Below, piece after piece: positions 10,282 through 18,575 of a DNA stretch of 64,000 nt. Within the stretch, counting starts at the first letter, position 1, and each line of letters opens with the position of its first letter. A program made the translations under genes and the position numbers. The stretch is from assembly GCF_004365915.1 (NCBI RefSeq), contig NZ_SODI01000002.1:1-64000 (forward strand). The letters are read 5' to 3'. Below the pieces are notes generated by a model. It saw only the letters and a program-made list of their open reading frames with translations, was not told the origin of the DNA and did not search any database. This DNA is from Cryobacterium psychrophilum. GTDB taxonomy: Bacteria; Actinomycetota; Actinomycetes; Actinomycetales; Microbacteriaceae.

Positions 10282-10429
10282 CAATACTTGTAATACAAAC
10301 AAGTATTGTATTTATTGTATAGCAAACAATTATTGCTTTCGTGGCGTGTCGATCTTTGCAATGGTCGCTATTAAAGCAATACTTAGAAGACAATCAACCC
10401 TGTAAATACAAACAAGTATTGTATTTATT
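10282..10429. promoter_or_regulatory. AT-rich palindromic repeats upstream of parA (candidate parS/operator)
   Basis: A 25-bp block (AATACAAACAAGTATTG...) occurs at 10292-10316 and again at 10405-10429. In the first copy it completes the palindrome AATACTTGT..ACAAGTATT. Additional half-sites (CAATACTTG, CAATTATTGC, CAATACTTAG) lie between. The region is sharply AT-rich against its surroundings. In type Ib par systems the RHH partner binds such repeats upstream of parA as both centromere and operator. Confidence 0.65.
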
Positions 10430-10455
10430 AACTTTACCTCAGAAGGGCAAGAATC

Positions 10456-11337
10456 GTGGCCCACACAGCAGTCATATCGAACAACAAGGGCGGCGTGTCC
10501 AAGACGGAGCTGACCGTACAGCTCGCAGCTGCGCTCGCTCGAGCGGGTCAACGGATTCTCGTCGTGGACATGGACCCACAAGCGAACGCCACACGTCGCC
10601 TCGGTATCGAATGGGACGCAAACGAACCCATCCCCACCATGTCTGAGGTCATCAAGGCCGACCAGCCAGGGGCGGGGGAGGGGGCTGTGGTCGCGTGCGG
10701 CTGGACCAGCCCCGACGGTTTGCCAACACCTGAAGCAGAAAACATAGACGTCCTCCCGGCACGGTTTGACCTCATCAACCGTGAAACCGAAGCCGGGGTC
10801 ATCGGAGCCGTGAGGAGACTCCAGAAAGCTCTTGAAGGATGGACAGACGACTACGACATCATCCTCATCGACACTCGGCCAGACCTCGGCCACCTAGTCC
10901 AAATGTCCATGGCGGCCGCAGACACCATCATCATTCCAACCGACCCCAACTACGATTCCGTCGAGGCAGCGATCCGGGTGAGCGACTTTGTCACTCGTCA
11001 CGCGATTGACATCGCCAACCCGACCCTCACCGTCGGTGGCATCGTCGTAACGCGACGAAAGGCCACCATTGAACACGACTACCAAATCGAGGGGCTGCGC
11101 GGTCAGTTCGGAGATCTCGTGTGGAACCTTGGTGGTGTCGTCAAGATGTCAGATGGCTCAGAACTACTAAACCCGTCGTACATCCCCGAATGGTCACGCT
11201 TCGCAGAGGCCGACGCAGCGGCCGTTTCCCTGTCCGACTGGAGCGACCGAAACGGACGCAAGACTGTCGCCCTGTACGACGCCGTCGCTCGAACCTACCT
11301 AGCCCGCTTCCTGGGCGCCAAGGGGATGGCAGCATGA
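10456..11337 (+). CDS. parA: ParA-family partition ATPase
   Basis: Deviant Walker ATPase of 293 residues that moves plasmid copies over the nucleoid. Residues 11-17 are KGGVSKT (deviant Walker A), VVDMDPQANAT is Walker A', and IILIDTRPDLG is Walker B. There is no N-terminal HTH, so repression is expected from the partner protein rather than ParA itself, as in type Ib systems. It overlaps the partner gene by four bases (ATGA), indicating translational coupling, and lies directly behind the palindromic repeats. Confidence 0.9.
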   Translation: MAHTAVISNNKGGVSKTELTVQLAAALARAGQRILVVDMDPQANATRRLGIEWDANEPIPTMSEVIKADQPGAGEGAVVACGWTSPDGLPTPEAENIDVLPARFDLINRETEAGVIGAVRRLQKALEGWTDDYDIILIDTRPDLGHLVQMSMAAADTIIIPTDPNYDSVEAAIRVSDFVTRHAIDIANPTLTVGGIVVTRRKATIEHDYQIEGLRGQFGDLVWNLGGVVKMSDGSELLNPSYIPEWSRFAEADAAAVSLSDWSDRNGRKTVALYDAVARTYLARFLGAKGMAA

Positions 11338-11720
11338 CCGCTCCTACTCGTCGACGGCCAGGAAGCGCAAGCCCAATCAGGCTGGTGCCCGAGGTCGAAG
11401 AAGTCCGCACGCCGCCCGCCATGGAACGTCGGCCGGACGGTCCATCAACGAACCCCGACTCCAAAGCATCAACGGTTGAGTCCGTGGAGAGTGACGAGAA
11501 GAAAGCAGTCACTTTTGGGCTCCGCACCTCCCTCAAGAAACGCGCCGAAACGGCAGTGCTCCGAACTGCAGGCTACGAAGGCGGCTACAACTCAATGGCT
11601 GCCCTCGTTGATGGTGCGCTCGAGCGTGAACTTGCACGGCTCGCTATTGAGTTCAACAACGGTGAGCCCTTCCCACGAAATGTAGGTGGATTCCGTCAAG
11701 GTAGACCCCTCGGAAGCTAA
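11334..11720 (+). CDS. Small centromere-binding partition partner (RHH-like)
   Basis: The ATG at 11334 overlaps the parA stop. The product is 128 residues: a basic, proline-rich, disordered N-terminal 55 residues, then KKAVTFGLRTSLKKRAETAVLRTAGYEGGYNSMAALVDGALEREL, split here by commas of structure: a short strand and two helices, typical of ribbon-helix-helix proteins. Partners of this type bind parS repeats through the strand and contact ParA through the N-terminal tail. Context with parA makes the role likely; the fold is inferred. Confidence 0.7.
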   Translation: MTAPTRRRPGSASPIRLVPEVEEVRTPPAMERRPDGPSTNPDSKASTVESVESDEKKAVTFGLRTSLKKRAETAVLRTAGYEGGYNSMAALVDGALERELARLAIEFNNGEPFPRNVGGFRQGRPLGS

Positions 11721-12292
11721 CAGCAGAACGGGGAGAAGTGCGGTCGCGCACTACAGTGCAGTGAGAGGGCCCGGTCACAGGGGCCGAACTCAACTGGGCA
11801 GAGGCCCACTGCAGGGTCTGCCGGCTTACCGCAGCGCCGTCCCCGCGCTCTTGGTCTCCTCGACGAGCTCGCGGTCTACAGCAGAGATGTTGCTACGCCA
11901 AAATGCGAACTGTTCACGCAGCAGATCCGTGACCATGAAATGGTCGCGTGCCGCTTTGTTGAGGACATCGAGGCGAGGCGCCAGGGCGGGTCACGAGGTA
12001 GCAGGTGAGCTGGCTGCAGCTGGGCAGCCCGCTACGCCCCGAGGTGTCCATGTCGGTCATGGGGCGCGATGGCGCCCCATGTGACGGGGGATCAGGTGGA
12101 AGGGACTAGCGACGGTGTCCTCGGGCAAGGGCCGTCGACCGTTCCAACGGTCGTGGGGGCATGCTCGTTGACCTCGGACGAGCCGGTGGTCCACTGACAT
12201 GGAGATAAGCAGATTAGCGACATCAGAATGAGTATGTTCCGCGGATTACTGACGCCGAGATGAGCATTCTCAAGCCCAGCTGGCTGCCCGGA
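11721..12292. other. No supportable gene
   Basis: About 570 bases between the partition operon and the Tn402-type miniature element. One frame stays open after the 11720 stop to about 12008 and reads GLLDELAVYSRDVATPKCELF, but it has no start codon or ribosome-binding site. A short inverted motif (GGGGCGC GATGGCGCCCC) lies near 12061-12078. It may be gene debris. Confidence 0.4.
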
Positions 12293-12724
12293 TGTCATTT
12301 TCCGTTCACGTCTGCACAAGGACCCGCGTGTTTTCGGGGTTGCGCAGGCGAGTGTTGAGCACTGCTCTTTCCGTTCACCCCTGCACTAAAAGGGTTTTTG
12401 CTCACTACTCCTCTGCACAAAGTAGGTGGCGGGTTGGACGCAGAATCGGTGCACATTGCCGAGTTCGGCAACGTTGACGATGCCGGATGCCCTATGGGAT
12501 CGCACGAAGAGAGTGTCGGCGGTGGTGGCGCCGTTGTCGGCACAAGCGATCGTAGGCAGGGCCGCCGTCGATGCGTCCGTGCTGTGGTCGCGGCGGCCCG
12601 GTCAAGTTGAATGCCATGCCCGCTACAGAAGGCCAACTGAGCAGAAAAAACCTCGGCAATCGATCTTCGAACCAGTTGTGCAGGCGTGTAGGGACATTTG
12701 TGCAATCGTGAACGGAAAATGACA
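12293..12724. mobile_element. Tn402/Tn5053-type miniature transposon (432 bp)
   Basis: The left end reads TGTCATTTTCCGTTCACG followed by TCTGCACAA. The right end, on the other strand, reads TGTCATTTTCCGTTCACG followed by ATTGCACAA. These match the pattern of Tn402/class 1 integron ends (TGTCATTTTC....ACG.CTGCAC). Further transposase-site-like repeats follow the left end: TTTCCGTTCACCCCTGCAC at 12368-12386 and GCTCACTACTCCTCTGCAC at 12400-12418, and one near the right end (12676-12690). No full tniA/B/Q/R; the interior may hold a TniA N-terminal remnant (LWDRTKRVSAVVAPLSAQAI). No clear 5-bp duplication. Confidence 0.75.
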
Positions 12725-12752
12725 CGGCCGTCCAGTCGGCTGCCCAGTTGTC

Positions 12753-12789
12753 AATAACGTAAAACGTATTTCGTTTTCGTTACGTTATT
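12753..12789. promoter_or_regulatory. Nested palindrome upstream of coiled-coil gene
   Basis: Outer arms AATAACGTAA (12753-12762) and TTACGTTATT (12780-12789) enclose AAAACG...CGTTTT. A further half-site AATAACGTTA overlaps the start codon region at 12804-12813 and a -10-like TAGAAT lies at 12801-12806. This is the typical look of an autoregulated operator for a KfrA-like protein. Confidence 0.7.
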
Positions 12790-12812
12790 ACGTTTCGTGT
12801 TAGAATAACGTT

Positions 12813-13859
12813 ATGGATATCATCGAGACTCCCAGCGACGTTCGCACGTGCCGTTTCCCCGGCTGCGACCGCCCCGCGGCGGCGGGTGAGTCCGGCTCGG
12901 GCCGGCCGCCCGAGTACTGCGACGACGCCGCCCACAACCGGGCTGCTGCGTGGCGTGCGCGCCAGGCGCAGCGCGGCACCGTCACAGTGCCGTCCAAGGT
13001 TGACGGCCGGCCCGTGGACTCTGCCCGGCAGCGCGCGAGCGAGATCCGCTCGCAGGTCTCCGGGATGATCGAACACCTCGAGGGACAGCTGCGCGTCTTG
13101 GTCGAGGAGCTCGGCACAGTGGGGGACCTCGACGCCGCCGAAGCACAAGCCGAGTCCGTCGCCAGCGACGCGGCCGAAGCGGTCGCCTCGGCGACAGCAC
13201 GCGCCACGAGAGCCGAACAGGCACAACGCCGTGCGGAAGCCGAACGCACGGACGCTGACGCGCTCACCGCAGAAGCGATTGCGGGCAGCGAACTCCTCGA
13301 GCGCACACTTGCCGAAGCACACGCGACTGCTGCGGCCACCGAGACGGCGTGCCTGCAGCTCGTCGAAGAACTCGCCGACACCGTTGCCGGTGCGGCAGCT
13401 GACCGCGAGAGCAACCGCACCACCGTGGAGGGCCTTGAAACAGAACTCACCACGGTGCGGGGGAGCCTGGCCGAGGAGCAGCGCGACCACGCTGCCACCG
13501 CTGCGCGGTTGGTTACCATGACCGCTACCGCGGCCACAGCCGAGAGCCGGGCCACGACGGCCGTGGCGACGGCTGCCGCCGCCACCGAACGCGCCGAGCG
13601 GGCAGAGGCCCATGTTCAGGCCGGGCGCGACCAGGTCGATGTCCTCCGCACGGACCTATCTGCAGAGCGTGACCGTGCCGGCGCTGCGAGCTCGCAGGTC
13701 GCCGTGCTGACCATCGAACGCGACAATGCCCTGGCCGCAGTCATACGCGAACGTGAATACGCGGATCAACGCATCGCTGACCTTCGCGCCTACGAACGCG
13801 ACGAGCAGGGCCCCGAGAGCAGCGACCCGCGCGCCGACGGCTCGGCGGTCCCGCGGTGA
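12813..13859 (+). CDS. Long coiled-coil DNA-binding-type plasmid protein (KfrA-like architecture)
   Basis: Protein of 348 residues. The first 55 residues carry a Cys/His cluster (CRFPGCDRP...YCDDAAHNRAAAWRARQ) that looks like a small zinc or DNA-binding fold. Residues about 70-320 are an almost uninterrupted Ala/Glu/Arg coiled coil with heptads, followed by an acidic tail. KfrA-type plasmid proteins combine an N-terminal DNA-binding domain with a long coiled coil and repress their own promoter; the nested palindrome upstream supports this. Homology to KfrA itself is not claimed. Confidence 0.6.
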   Translation: MDIIETPSDVRTCRFPGCDRPAAAGESGSGRPPEYCDDAAHNRAAAWRARQAQRGTVTVPSKVDGRPVDSARQRASEIRSQVSGMIEHLEGQLRVLVEELGTVGDLDAAEAQAESVASDAAEAVASATARATRAEQAQRRAEAERTDADALTAEAIAGSELLERTLAEAHATAAATETACLQLVEELADTVAGAAADRESNRTTVEGLETELTTVRGSLAEEQRDHAATAARLVTMTATAATAESRATTAVATAAAATERAERAEAHVQAGRDQVDVLRTDLSAERDRAGAASSQVAVLTIERDNALAAVIREREYADQRIADLRAYERDEQGPESSDPRADGSAVPR

Positions 13860-13937
13860 AGTAAAAAGCAACGGGTGACTCACAGAATGACGACCAGGCG
13901 AACTCCTAACAGGACCCGCGTCCTACAGGCCAACGCC

Positions 13938-13967
13938 CTCGGCTGCTGATTCTCTCTCGCAGCCGAG
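13938..13967 (+). terminator. Hairpin terminator after coiled-coil gene
   Basis: CTCGGCTGC / GCAGCCGAG, perfect 9-bp stem with a 12-base loop, followed by AGTGTTTCTGT. It closes the coiled-coil gene transcript. Confidence 0.65.
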
Positions 13968-14086
13968 AGTGTTTCTGTAACCTGTGACCCGGCAACCGAC
14001 GCCGGGCTGCATGCGTCAGATGCGAATCGGCACAGACTTCGTCAGGGGCCTTCTATCCGGGGAGCGGTCCCCGATACCCTTTTACC

Positions 14087-14233
14087 ATGGACAAGTCCCG
14101 GCTGGGCCGATGCCCCAAATGCGGGGAATTGGTCAACGTGCACACGGTGGAAGACGGCATGGTGTACCTCGGCTGCGACGAGTTGGATTGCCTGTGGGCC
14201 TCTCCTCTGGAGTCCATGCTCAGTGAGGAATAA
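14087..14233 (+). CDS. Small zinc-ribbon protein (48 aa)
   Basis: Short gene of 48 residues beginning MDKSRLGRCPKCGELVN and ending in an acidic tail. CPKC at residues 9-12 and Cys34/Cys39 spaced GCDELDC form a four-cysteine zinc-ribbon pattern with an aromatic between. It stands 153 bases ahead of the methylase gene on the same strand. A controller protein for the restriction-modification pair is a guess; no ribosome-binding site beyond GGGGAGCGG is obvious. Confidence 0.5.
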   Translation: MDKSRLGRCPKCGELVNVHTVEDGMVYLGCDELDCLWASPLESMLSEE

Positions 14234-14386
14234 GAAGGACCAGAAGAAAACTGATCCTCGGGTTCGTCACAGAATGCGGGCCACCCATGAAAATGCACGC
14301 AGGGCTTTCGCTTTCGGGCTGGTTCGCTTCGACGGTCATGAGCGTGGCTGGGGGAGGACACCTCTGACGTAGGAGACAATGGTCAA

Positions 14387-16051
14387 GTGACTCTGGCCCC
14401 CTTTCACCCTTCTGACACGCCTGAGCTGCGCAAGGCGCGGGGGGCGTTCTTTACGCCTCAACCTATAGTCGCGTTCCTTGCTGATTGGGCGATTCGGGAC
14501 GCGACGGATTCAGTCTTTGAACCGTCCGCAGGTGACGCCGAGTTTCTTGTCGAATCCGTCCGGCGACTCCGTAACCTCAGCGACGACCCGGCATTCGAAC
14601 CCACAGTGCATGGTGTGGAGATCCACAAACATAGTGCGCAGGTGGGGCGCGGCCGAGTCCGCGAAGCCGGCGGCCGTCCCCGGATTCACGTAAACGACTT
14701 CTTCATGATCGATTCAGCTCGGAAGTATGCGGCTGTGATCGGCAACCCGCCCTATGTGCGCTACCAGGATTGGTCAGGGGTCGCGCGACTTCGCTCGCGT
14801 GAAGCGGCACTTCGATCTGGAGTGTCCCTCACCGGTCTCGCGTCGAGTTGGGCGGCCTTTGTTATTCAGGGCTCGTCGATCCTCCGCGATGGCGGACGGC
14901 TGGGCCTCGTCTTGCCTGCAGAACTCTTATCGGTCAATTACGCGGCACCGGTTCGGCAGTTTCTTTTTGATCACTTCCGCAGCCTTGAGATCGTGCTCTT
15001 CGAGGAGCAGATCTTTCCGGAGGCGGAGGCGGATGTCGTGTTGCTGCTCGCTGACGGTTACAACCAAGGCCCCACTGACCATGCGACGATCCGGCAGGCC
15101 AAGAACGCAGCGGGGCTTGCCGAGCTCGAACTTGGTATGCAGTGGGCGCCGGTCGACCCCGCCGGTAAGTGGACCGGCGCTGGACTCGTCTCGCCCGCTG
15201 CGACGATGCCCCTGGCACGACTCACTGCAGAGAATTTTTTCACTGATTTGGAATCTTGGGGCGATACGACGCTTGGCATGGTCACCGGCAATAACCGATA
15301 CTTCGCTCTTTCTGCCGCGAGGATTAAGGAACTGGGCATACACCGTAACGAGCTACTTCGGCTCTCACCGCCGGGCAGTTCGCACCTGCGCGGCCTCGTT
15401 CTCTCTGATGACATGCTCACTCGGCTCGCACGCGAGGGGAAAGCAACGCGACTTTTCTACCCTGCCGCACAGCCATCGGCGGAGGCACAGGCGTACATTG
15501 ACGCCGGGCACGCGGCCGGCGTCGATCAGGCCTACAAATGCCAGGTCCGCAAGACCTGGTACCGGGTTCCTCTCGTTGCTCCGGCCGACCTACTCTTGAC
15601 GTGCATGAATGCGGATACACCGCGCCTCACAACGAACCTTGCCGGTGTCCGCCATCTGAATTCAATCCATGGGGTCTACCTCAACGATGACGTCCGTGAG
15701 CTTGGCTGGGAGCTTCTTCCGTTAGCCTCGTTGAACTCGATCACGTTGCTTAACGCAGAAATGGTTGGCCGGGCCTACGGCGGCGGAATTCTCAAACTGG
15801 AACCCAAGGAAGCCGATCGGTGGATGATGCCCTCACCCGAGTTGGTTAGTTCGCGCGCAGACGCGCTCCGCGCAATCCGCGACAAAGTCGCCAGGAAACT
15901 TCAGGGTGGGCAGCTTCTTGACGCCGTCGAGTTGGTCGATCACGCCCTTCTGCTCGACGCAGGCCATCTGACCACCGAGGAGATTAACCACGTTCGGGTT
16001 GCCCACACCGAACTCACTCGCCGACGCACAACTAGGGGTAAGCGTGGCTGA
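14387..16051 (+). CDS. N6-adenine DNA methyltransferase of a type II restriction-modification pair
   Basis: Cytosolic methylase of 554 residues transferring methyl from SAM to adenine. Motif X is RGAFFTPQPIVAFLADW near the N-terminus, motif I is FEPSAGDAEFL, and the catalytic motif IV is NPPYVRYQ with Asn120. The C-terminal half would hold target recognition (Eco57I-like organisation). The GTG start at 14387 follows AGGAG. It overlaps the next gene by eight bases, so the pair is co-translated. No recognition sequence can be predicted. Confidence 0.85.
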   Translation: MTLAPFHPSDTPELRKARGAFFTPQPIVAFLADWAIRDATDSVFEPSAGDAEFLVESVRRLRNLSDDPAFEPTVHGVEIHKHSAQVGRGRVREAGGRPRIHVNDFFMIDSARKYAAVIGNPPYVRYQDWSGVARLRSREAALRSGVSLTGLASSWAAFVIQGSSILRDGGRLGLVLPAELLSVNYAAPVRQFLFDHFRSLEIVLFEEQIFPEAEADVVLLLADGYNQGPTDHATIRQAKNAAGLAELELGMQWAPVDPAGKWTGAGLVSPAATMPLARLTAENFFTDLESWGDTTLGMVTGNNRYFALSAARIKELGIHRNELLRLSPPGSSHLRGLVLSDDMLTRLAREGKATRLFYPAAQPSAEAQAYIDAGHAAGVDQAYKCQVRKTWYRVPLVAPADLLLTCMNADTPRLTTNLAGVRHLNSIHGVYLNDDVRELGWELLPLASLNSITLLNAEMVGRAYGGGILKLEPKEADRWMMPSPELVSSRADALRAIRDKVARKLQGGQLLDAVELVDHALLLDAGHLTTEEINHVRVAHTELTRRRTTRGKRG

Positions 16052-17057
16052 GCCAACCGCCAAGGACAAAGCATGGATCATTTTCGACCGCATCATCGCT
16101 GACGCTTCACCTAACGGTGTCCACACCAACCCGTGGCGCATCGTGGACGACAAGCGACAATACATGCCGGATATCGGCACACTCGAGCGCCTTCTCGGCG
16201 TTCCCCTATACCTCAAAGCGACCGTGCGATCAGGTGCGCGCGCACTCGCCCTCGACGTGTGGCTCGCCTATGAACTGCGCAGAGCCGGATTCGAACCGGA
16301 TGCTGTCTGGCCACGAGCCAGTCATCCCCGCATCCTGCCGGTGCCGATCACCAATCTCTTAGACGCTTTACCGAAGGCCGAAAGAACGAAGCTCCTCCAG
16401 CGATTGACCAAGAAGGGTGCAATCAGCGGGGTCACATCGTCGAGTGCATCGATTCTGGGCAAGAACTATCTCAAGCAGGTAGACGTCATCATGACCGACT
16501 GGGCAACGGGCCCGGAAATCCTGATCTCAACCAAACGCATGGACTCGTCCTACGGCAAGAATGCGGCGAATCGCATCGAAGAATCCTACGGAGACGCAAA
16601 GAACCTCAGGCTGCGCCACCCCATGGCCGCTCTTGGATTTTTGATCGCTCTGCGCTCGGACATCCTGGTCAAAGAACCACTGATCTTCGAATGGCTCACG
16701 GACCTCGTCGGCAAGCTGGGTCAGGAAGACGACGCCTATCACGCGACATCCTTGCTACTCATGGACTACGGGGACGACCTGGTAATTGATGACGAGGATG
16801 ACGAAGAGGAGCCAGAGAACCCGCTTGTGGCCGCTGGCCCTGATCCGGAGGCCGACGAAGACGTAGAAGAAGTGCCACCTGACGAGATCGAGAAAGCGCT
16901 AACGGAGCTACCTCGCGTTGTCATCCAGGAGGAGCTCGTAGAGCCACATCTCCGCGCAGCAACATTTATCGCAAACATCGTCAACCGCGCCCTCGATGGC
17001 ACGCCAATCAACCTGCACAAAGCGGCACGCGCAATGCGAAAGAACGCCACCGGCTGA
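16044..17057 (+). CDS. Putative cognate restriction endonuclease
   Basis: Starts at GTG 16044 with AGGGG upstream and overlaps the methylase stop; 337 residues. Residues around 155-185 read VDVIMTDWATGPEILISTKRMDSSYGKNAANRIEE, compatible with a PD-(D/E)xK-type site (Asp, then a hydrophobic strand ending in a Lys) although the usual acidic residue before the Lys is a Ser. The C-terminal part has a very acidic linker (DDEDDEEEPE). The gene position after a methylase is the main reason for calling it the nuclease. Confidence 0.65.
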   Translation: MAEPTAKDKAWIIFDRIIADASPNGVHTNPWRIVDDKRQYMPDIGTLERLLGVPLYLKATVRSGARALALDVWLAYELRRAGFEPDAVWPRASHPRILPVPITNLLDALPKAERTKLLQRLTKKGAISGVTSSSASILGKNYLKQVDVIMTDWATGPEILISTKRMDSSYGKNAANRIEESYGDAKNLRLRHPMAALGFLIALRSDILVKEPLIFEWLTDLVGKLGQEDDAYHATSLLLMDYGDDLVIDDEDDEEEPENPLVAAGPDPEADEDVEEVPPDEIEKALTELPRVVIQEELVEPHLRAATFIANIVNRALDGTPINLHKAARAMRKNATG

Positions 17058-17114
17058 CCGTTAGGAACGGGCAACCGGTGAAGCCGACCAAGCTGTCCGG
17101 GAGGGGGCCTCCGG

Positions 17115-17450
17115 TCAGTCCTCTTGAACGGGGTAGTGCGCTTCAATCCTGTCCGCCATGACGCGCGACAAATTGGAGATACGCCAGTGCTCGTCAACTC
17201 CATCCGGACCAATATGCTCCGGCTGATCCGCATACAGGCGTGCCAGCTGTCGAGCTTTAGTAACTGCCTCTGCCGGTGTTGCGGCCTCCCGAAGCTCTGC
17301 CCCGTCAAATGCGTAGGGCAGGTCGGGGCGACGCTCGCTGATTTCTTCGAGAACGACCGTCGATCCCGTAATAAGAACCTGATCTGCTAACGACATCTCC
17401 CGAATCCACTTGGCCAGCCGTTCCGCTCGACCACCGTCTGTAGCAATCAT
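17115..17450 (-). CDS. Hypothetical protein (111 aa)
   Basis: Start at ATG 17450 chosen for the strong AAGGAGACAGC site. The 111-residue product is soluble and helical, with EHIGPDGVDEHWRISNLSRVMADRIEAHY at the end. Converges on the restriction gene. No family recognised. Confidence 0.6.
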   Translation of the reverse strand: MIATDGGRAERLAKWIREMSLADQVLITGSTVVLEEISERRPDLPYAFDGAELREAATPAEAVTKARQLARLYADQPEHIGPDGVDEHWRISNLSRVMADRIEAHYPVQED

Positions 17451-17567
17451 GCTGTCTCCTTGAGTATTCGATGCTTTGAGAGCCACCCGATCGTGCGGTT
17501 CAGAGCCACCGATTGTGCGAGAGAGAGCCAGCGACGGTATGGCTCAGAGCCGTTTGCGCTGTCTGCC

Positions 17568-17780
17568 TCATCGTATGGCTCTGGCAGGCGGGCAAGTGCT
17601 CTCCTCACGGGGCACTCTTTGCAGAGAGTTCAGGGCGTCACGCACCTGGGTGACCTCGACTCCGCTCGGTATCGAGCTGATGTCCAGACGAAATTCGGAG
17701 TGGCGGCGGGCGTCCACGAAGTGCTTCTCCGGCCAGGACTGGCCATGATGCCGGAGGCATAAGTCGAGAATTACGGGCAA
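17568..17780 (-). CDS. Hypothetical small protein (70 aa)
   Basis: Frame starting at TTG 17780, 24 bases after the DUF7255-like gene ends on the same strand. The translation (LRHHGQSWPEKHFVDARRHSEFRLDISS) has coding-like third positions but no recognised domain and a weak start. It may be a remnant. Confidence 0.35.
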   Translation of the reverse strand: MPVILDLCLRHHGQSWPEKHFVDARRHSEFRLDISSIPSGVEVTQVRDALNSLQRVPREESTCPPARAIR

Positions 17781-17804
17781 GCGCCGATGAAGCTCTTCGA
17801 GCGC

Positions 17805-18467
17805 TCAGCCTCCCGGGGCGAGCTTGCGCTGCGCGATGAGCTCTTCGAGCAACTCGAGGTCACCCGTGGCTGGGCTTCGCAGCGCATCATTGAGCGTCCG
17901 CGATCCCATCCGGTCCCAGACCGCGACGCGGACGAGGTTCGCGCCGCCTATCGCGGCCAGCGCGTCGCGCATCGCGTCGTACAGGGCGCGCTGCTTCCAG
18001 CGCGCAGAGCCACCGCCGCTCAGGTCACGCCGCGGTGCGGAAGGACCGAACTGCGATTCGGCACCCGGATTCGTCCAGAAGCCGAGGCTGCTGCGCGTGT
18101 CCAGTGCGATCCGCTCGTACTGCGCGCAGTACAGCAGGTAGCTTTCCCTCCACGGAAGGGCTGTCGTCCAGTCCGGGGTCAGCGTCAGCGCTCGGTACCG
18201 GGTGAAATGCTGCTCTTCATCGAGCTCGACGATGAACCCGTCGAGCGGGTGATCCCATCCGCGCGGAGCGAGCCGTGGCTCGCTCTGGATGCCGCCGAGC
18301 TGCGCATAGAGGTCCCGCACCCAGCGCTCGGCCGGCTGCGGAAGTCCTGGCACCCGCGGCGTCCGCGGTACGGGCGGTAGGTGCTCAGTGCGCGACTCCG
18401 GTGACCGGGCATAACCCAGTTGGGCGAGCATCGTCCCCAGTGCCGCTTCTTGTTCTCCTCGAGCCAT
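17805..18467 (-). CDS. Hypothetical protein, DUF7255-like
   Basis: Protein of 220 residues. The stretch GFIVELDEEQHFTRYRALTL followed by LPWRESYLLYCAQYE is characteristic of a family I recall from actinobacteria as DUF7255-like, with the ELDEEQHFxRYR core possibly nuclease-related; no function is established. Divergent from the DUF1643 gene. Start at 18467 chosen from the long frame with GAGGAGAA upstream. Confidence 0.55.
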   Translation of the reverse strand: MARGEQEAALGTMLAQLGYARSPESRTEHLPPVPRTPRVPGLPQPAERWVRDLYAQLGGIQSEPRLAPRGWDHPLDGFIVELDEEQHFTRYRALTLTPDWTTALPWRESYLLYCAQYERIALDTRSSLGFWTNPGAESQFGPSAPRRDLSGGGSARWKQRALYDAMRDALAAIGGANLVRVAVWDRMGSRTLNDALRSPATGDLELLEELIAQRKLAPGG

Positions 18468-18512
18468 GCCGGCATCCTACGGCGCGCAGGCACTCCGGCC
18501 GCGTGCGACGAT

Positions 18513-18575
18513 ATGAGCATGATCGTCGAAGTAGGCACGTCACCACGCGAGACGCGACGCTGGGTGCAGCAGTGA
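18513..18575 (+). CDS. Possible short upstream ORF (20 aa) coupled to DUF1643 gene
   Basis: An ATG-started frame of 20 codons ends TGA at 18573-18575, overlapping the GTG of the DUF1643 gene at 18572. The overlap suggests translational coupling or a leader peptide. No ribosome-binding site of note, so support is positional only. Confidence 0.3.
   Translation: MSMIVEVGTSPRETRRWVQQ

Noticed and set aside
11686..12084. 132-codon frame after the partition partner
   Set aside because: No ribosome-binding site and low-complexity composition; no recognisable domain.
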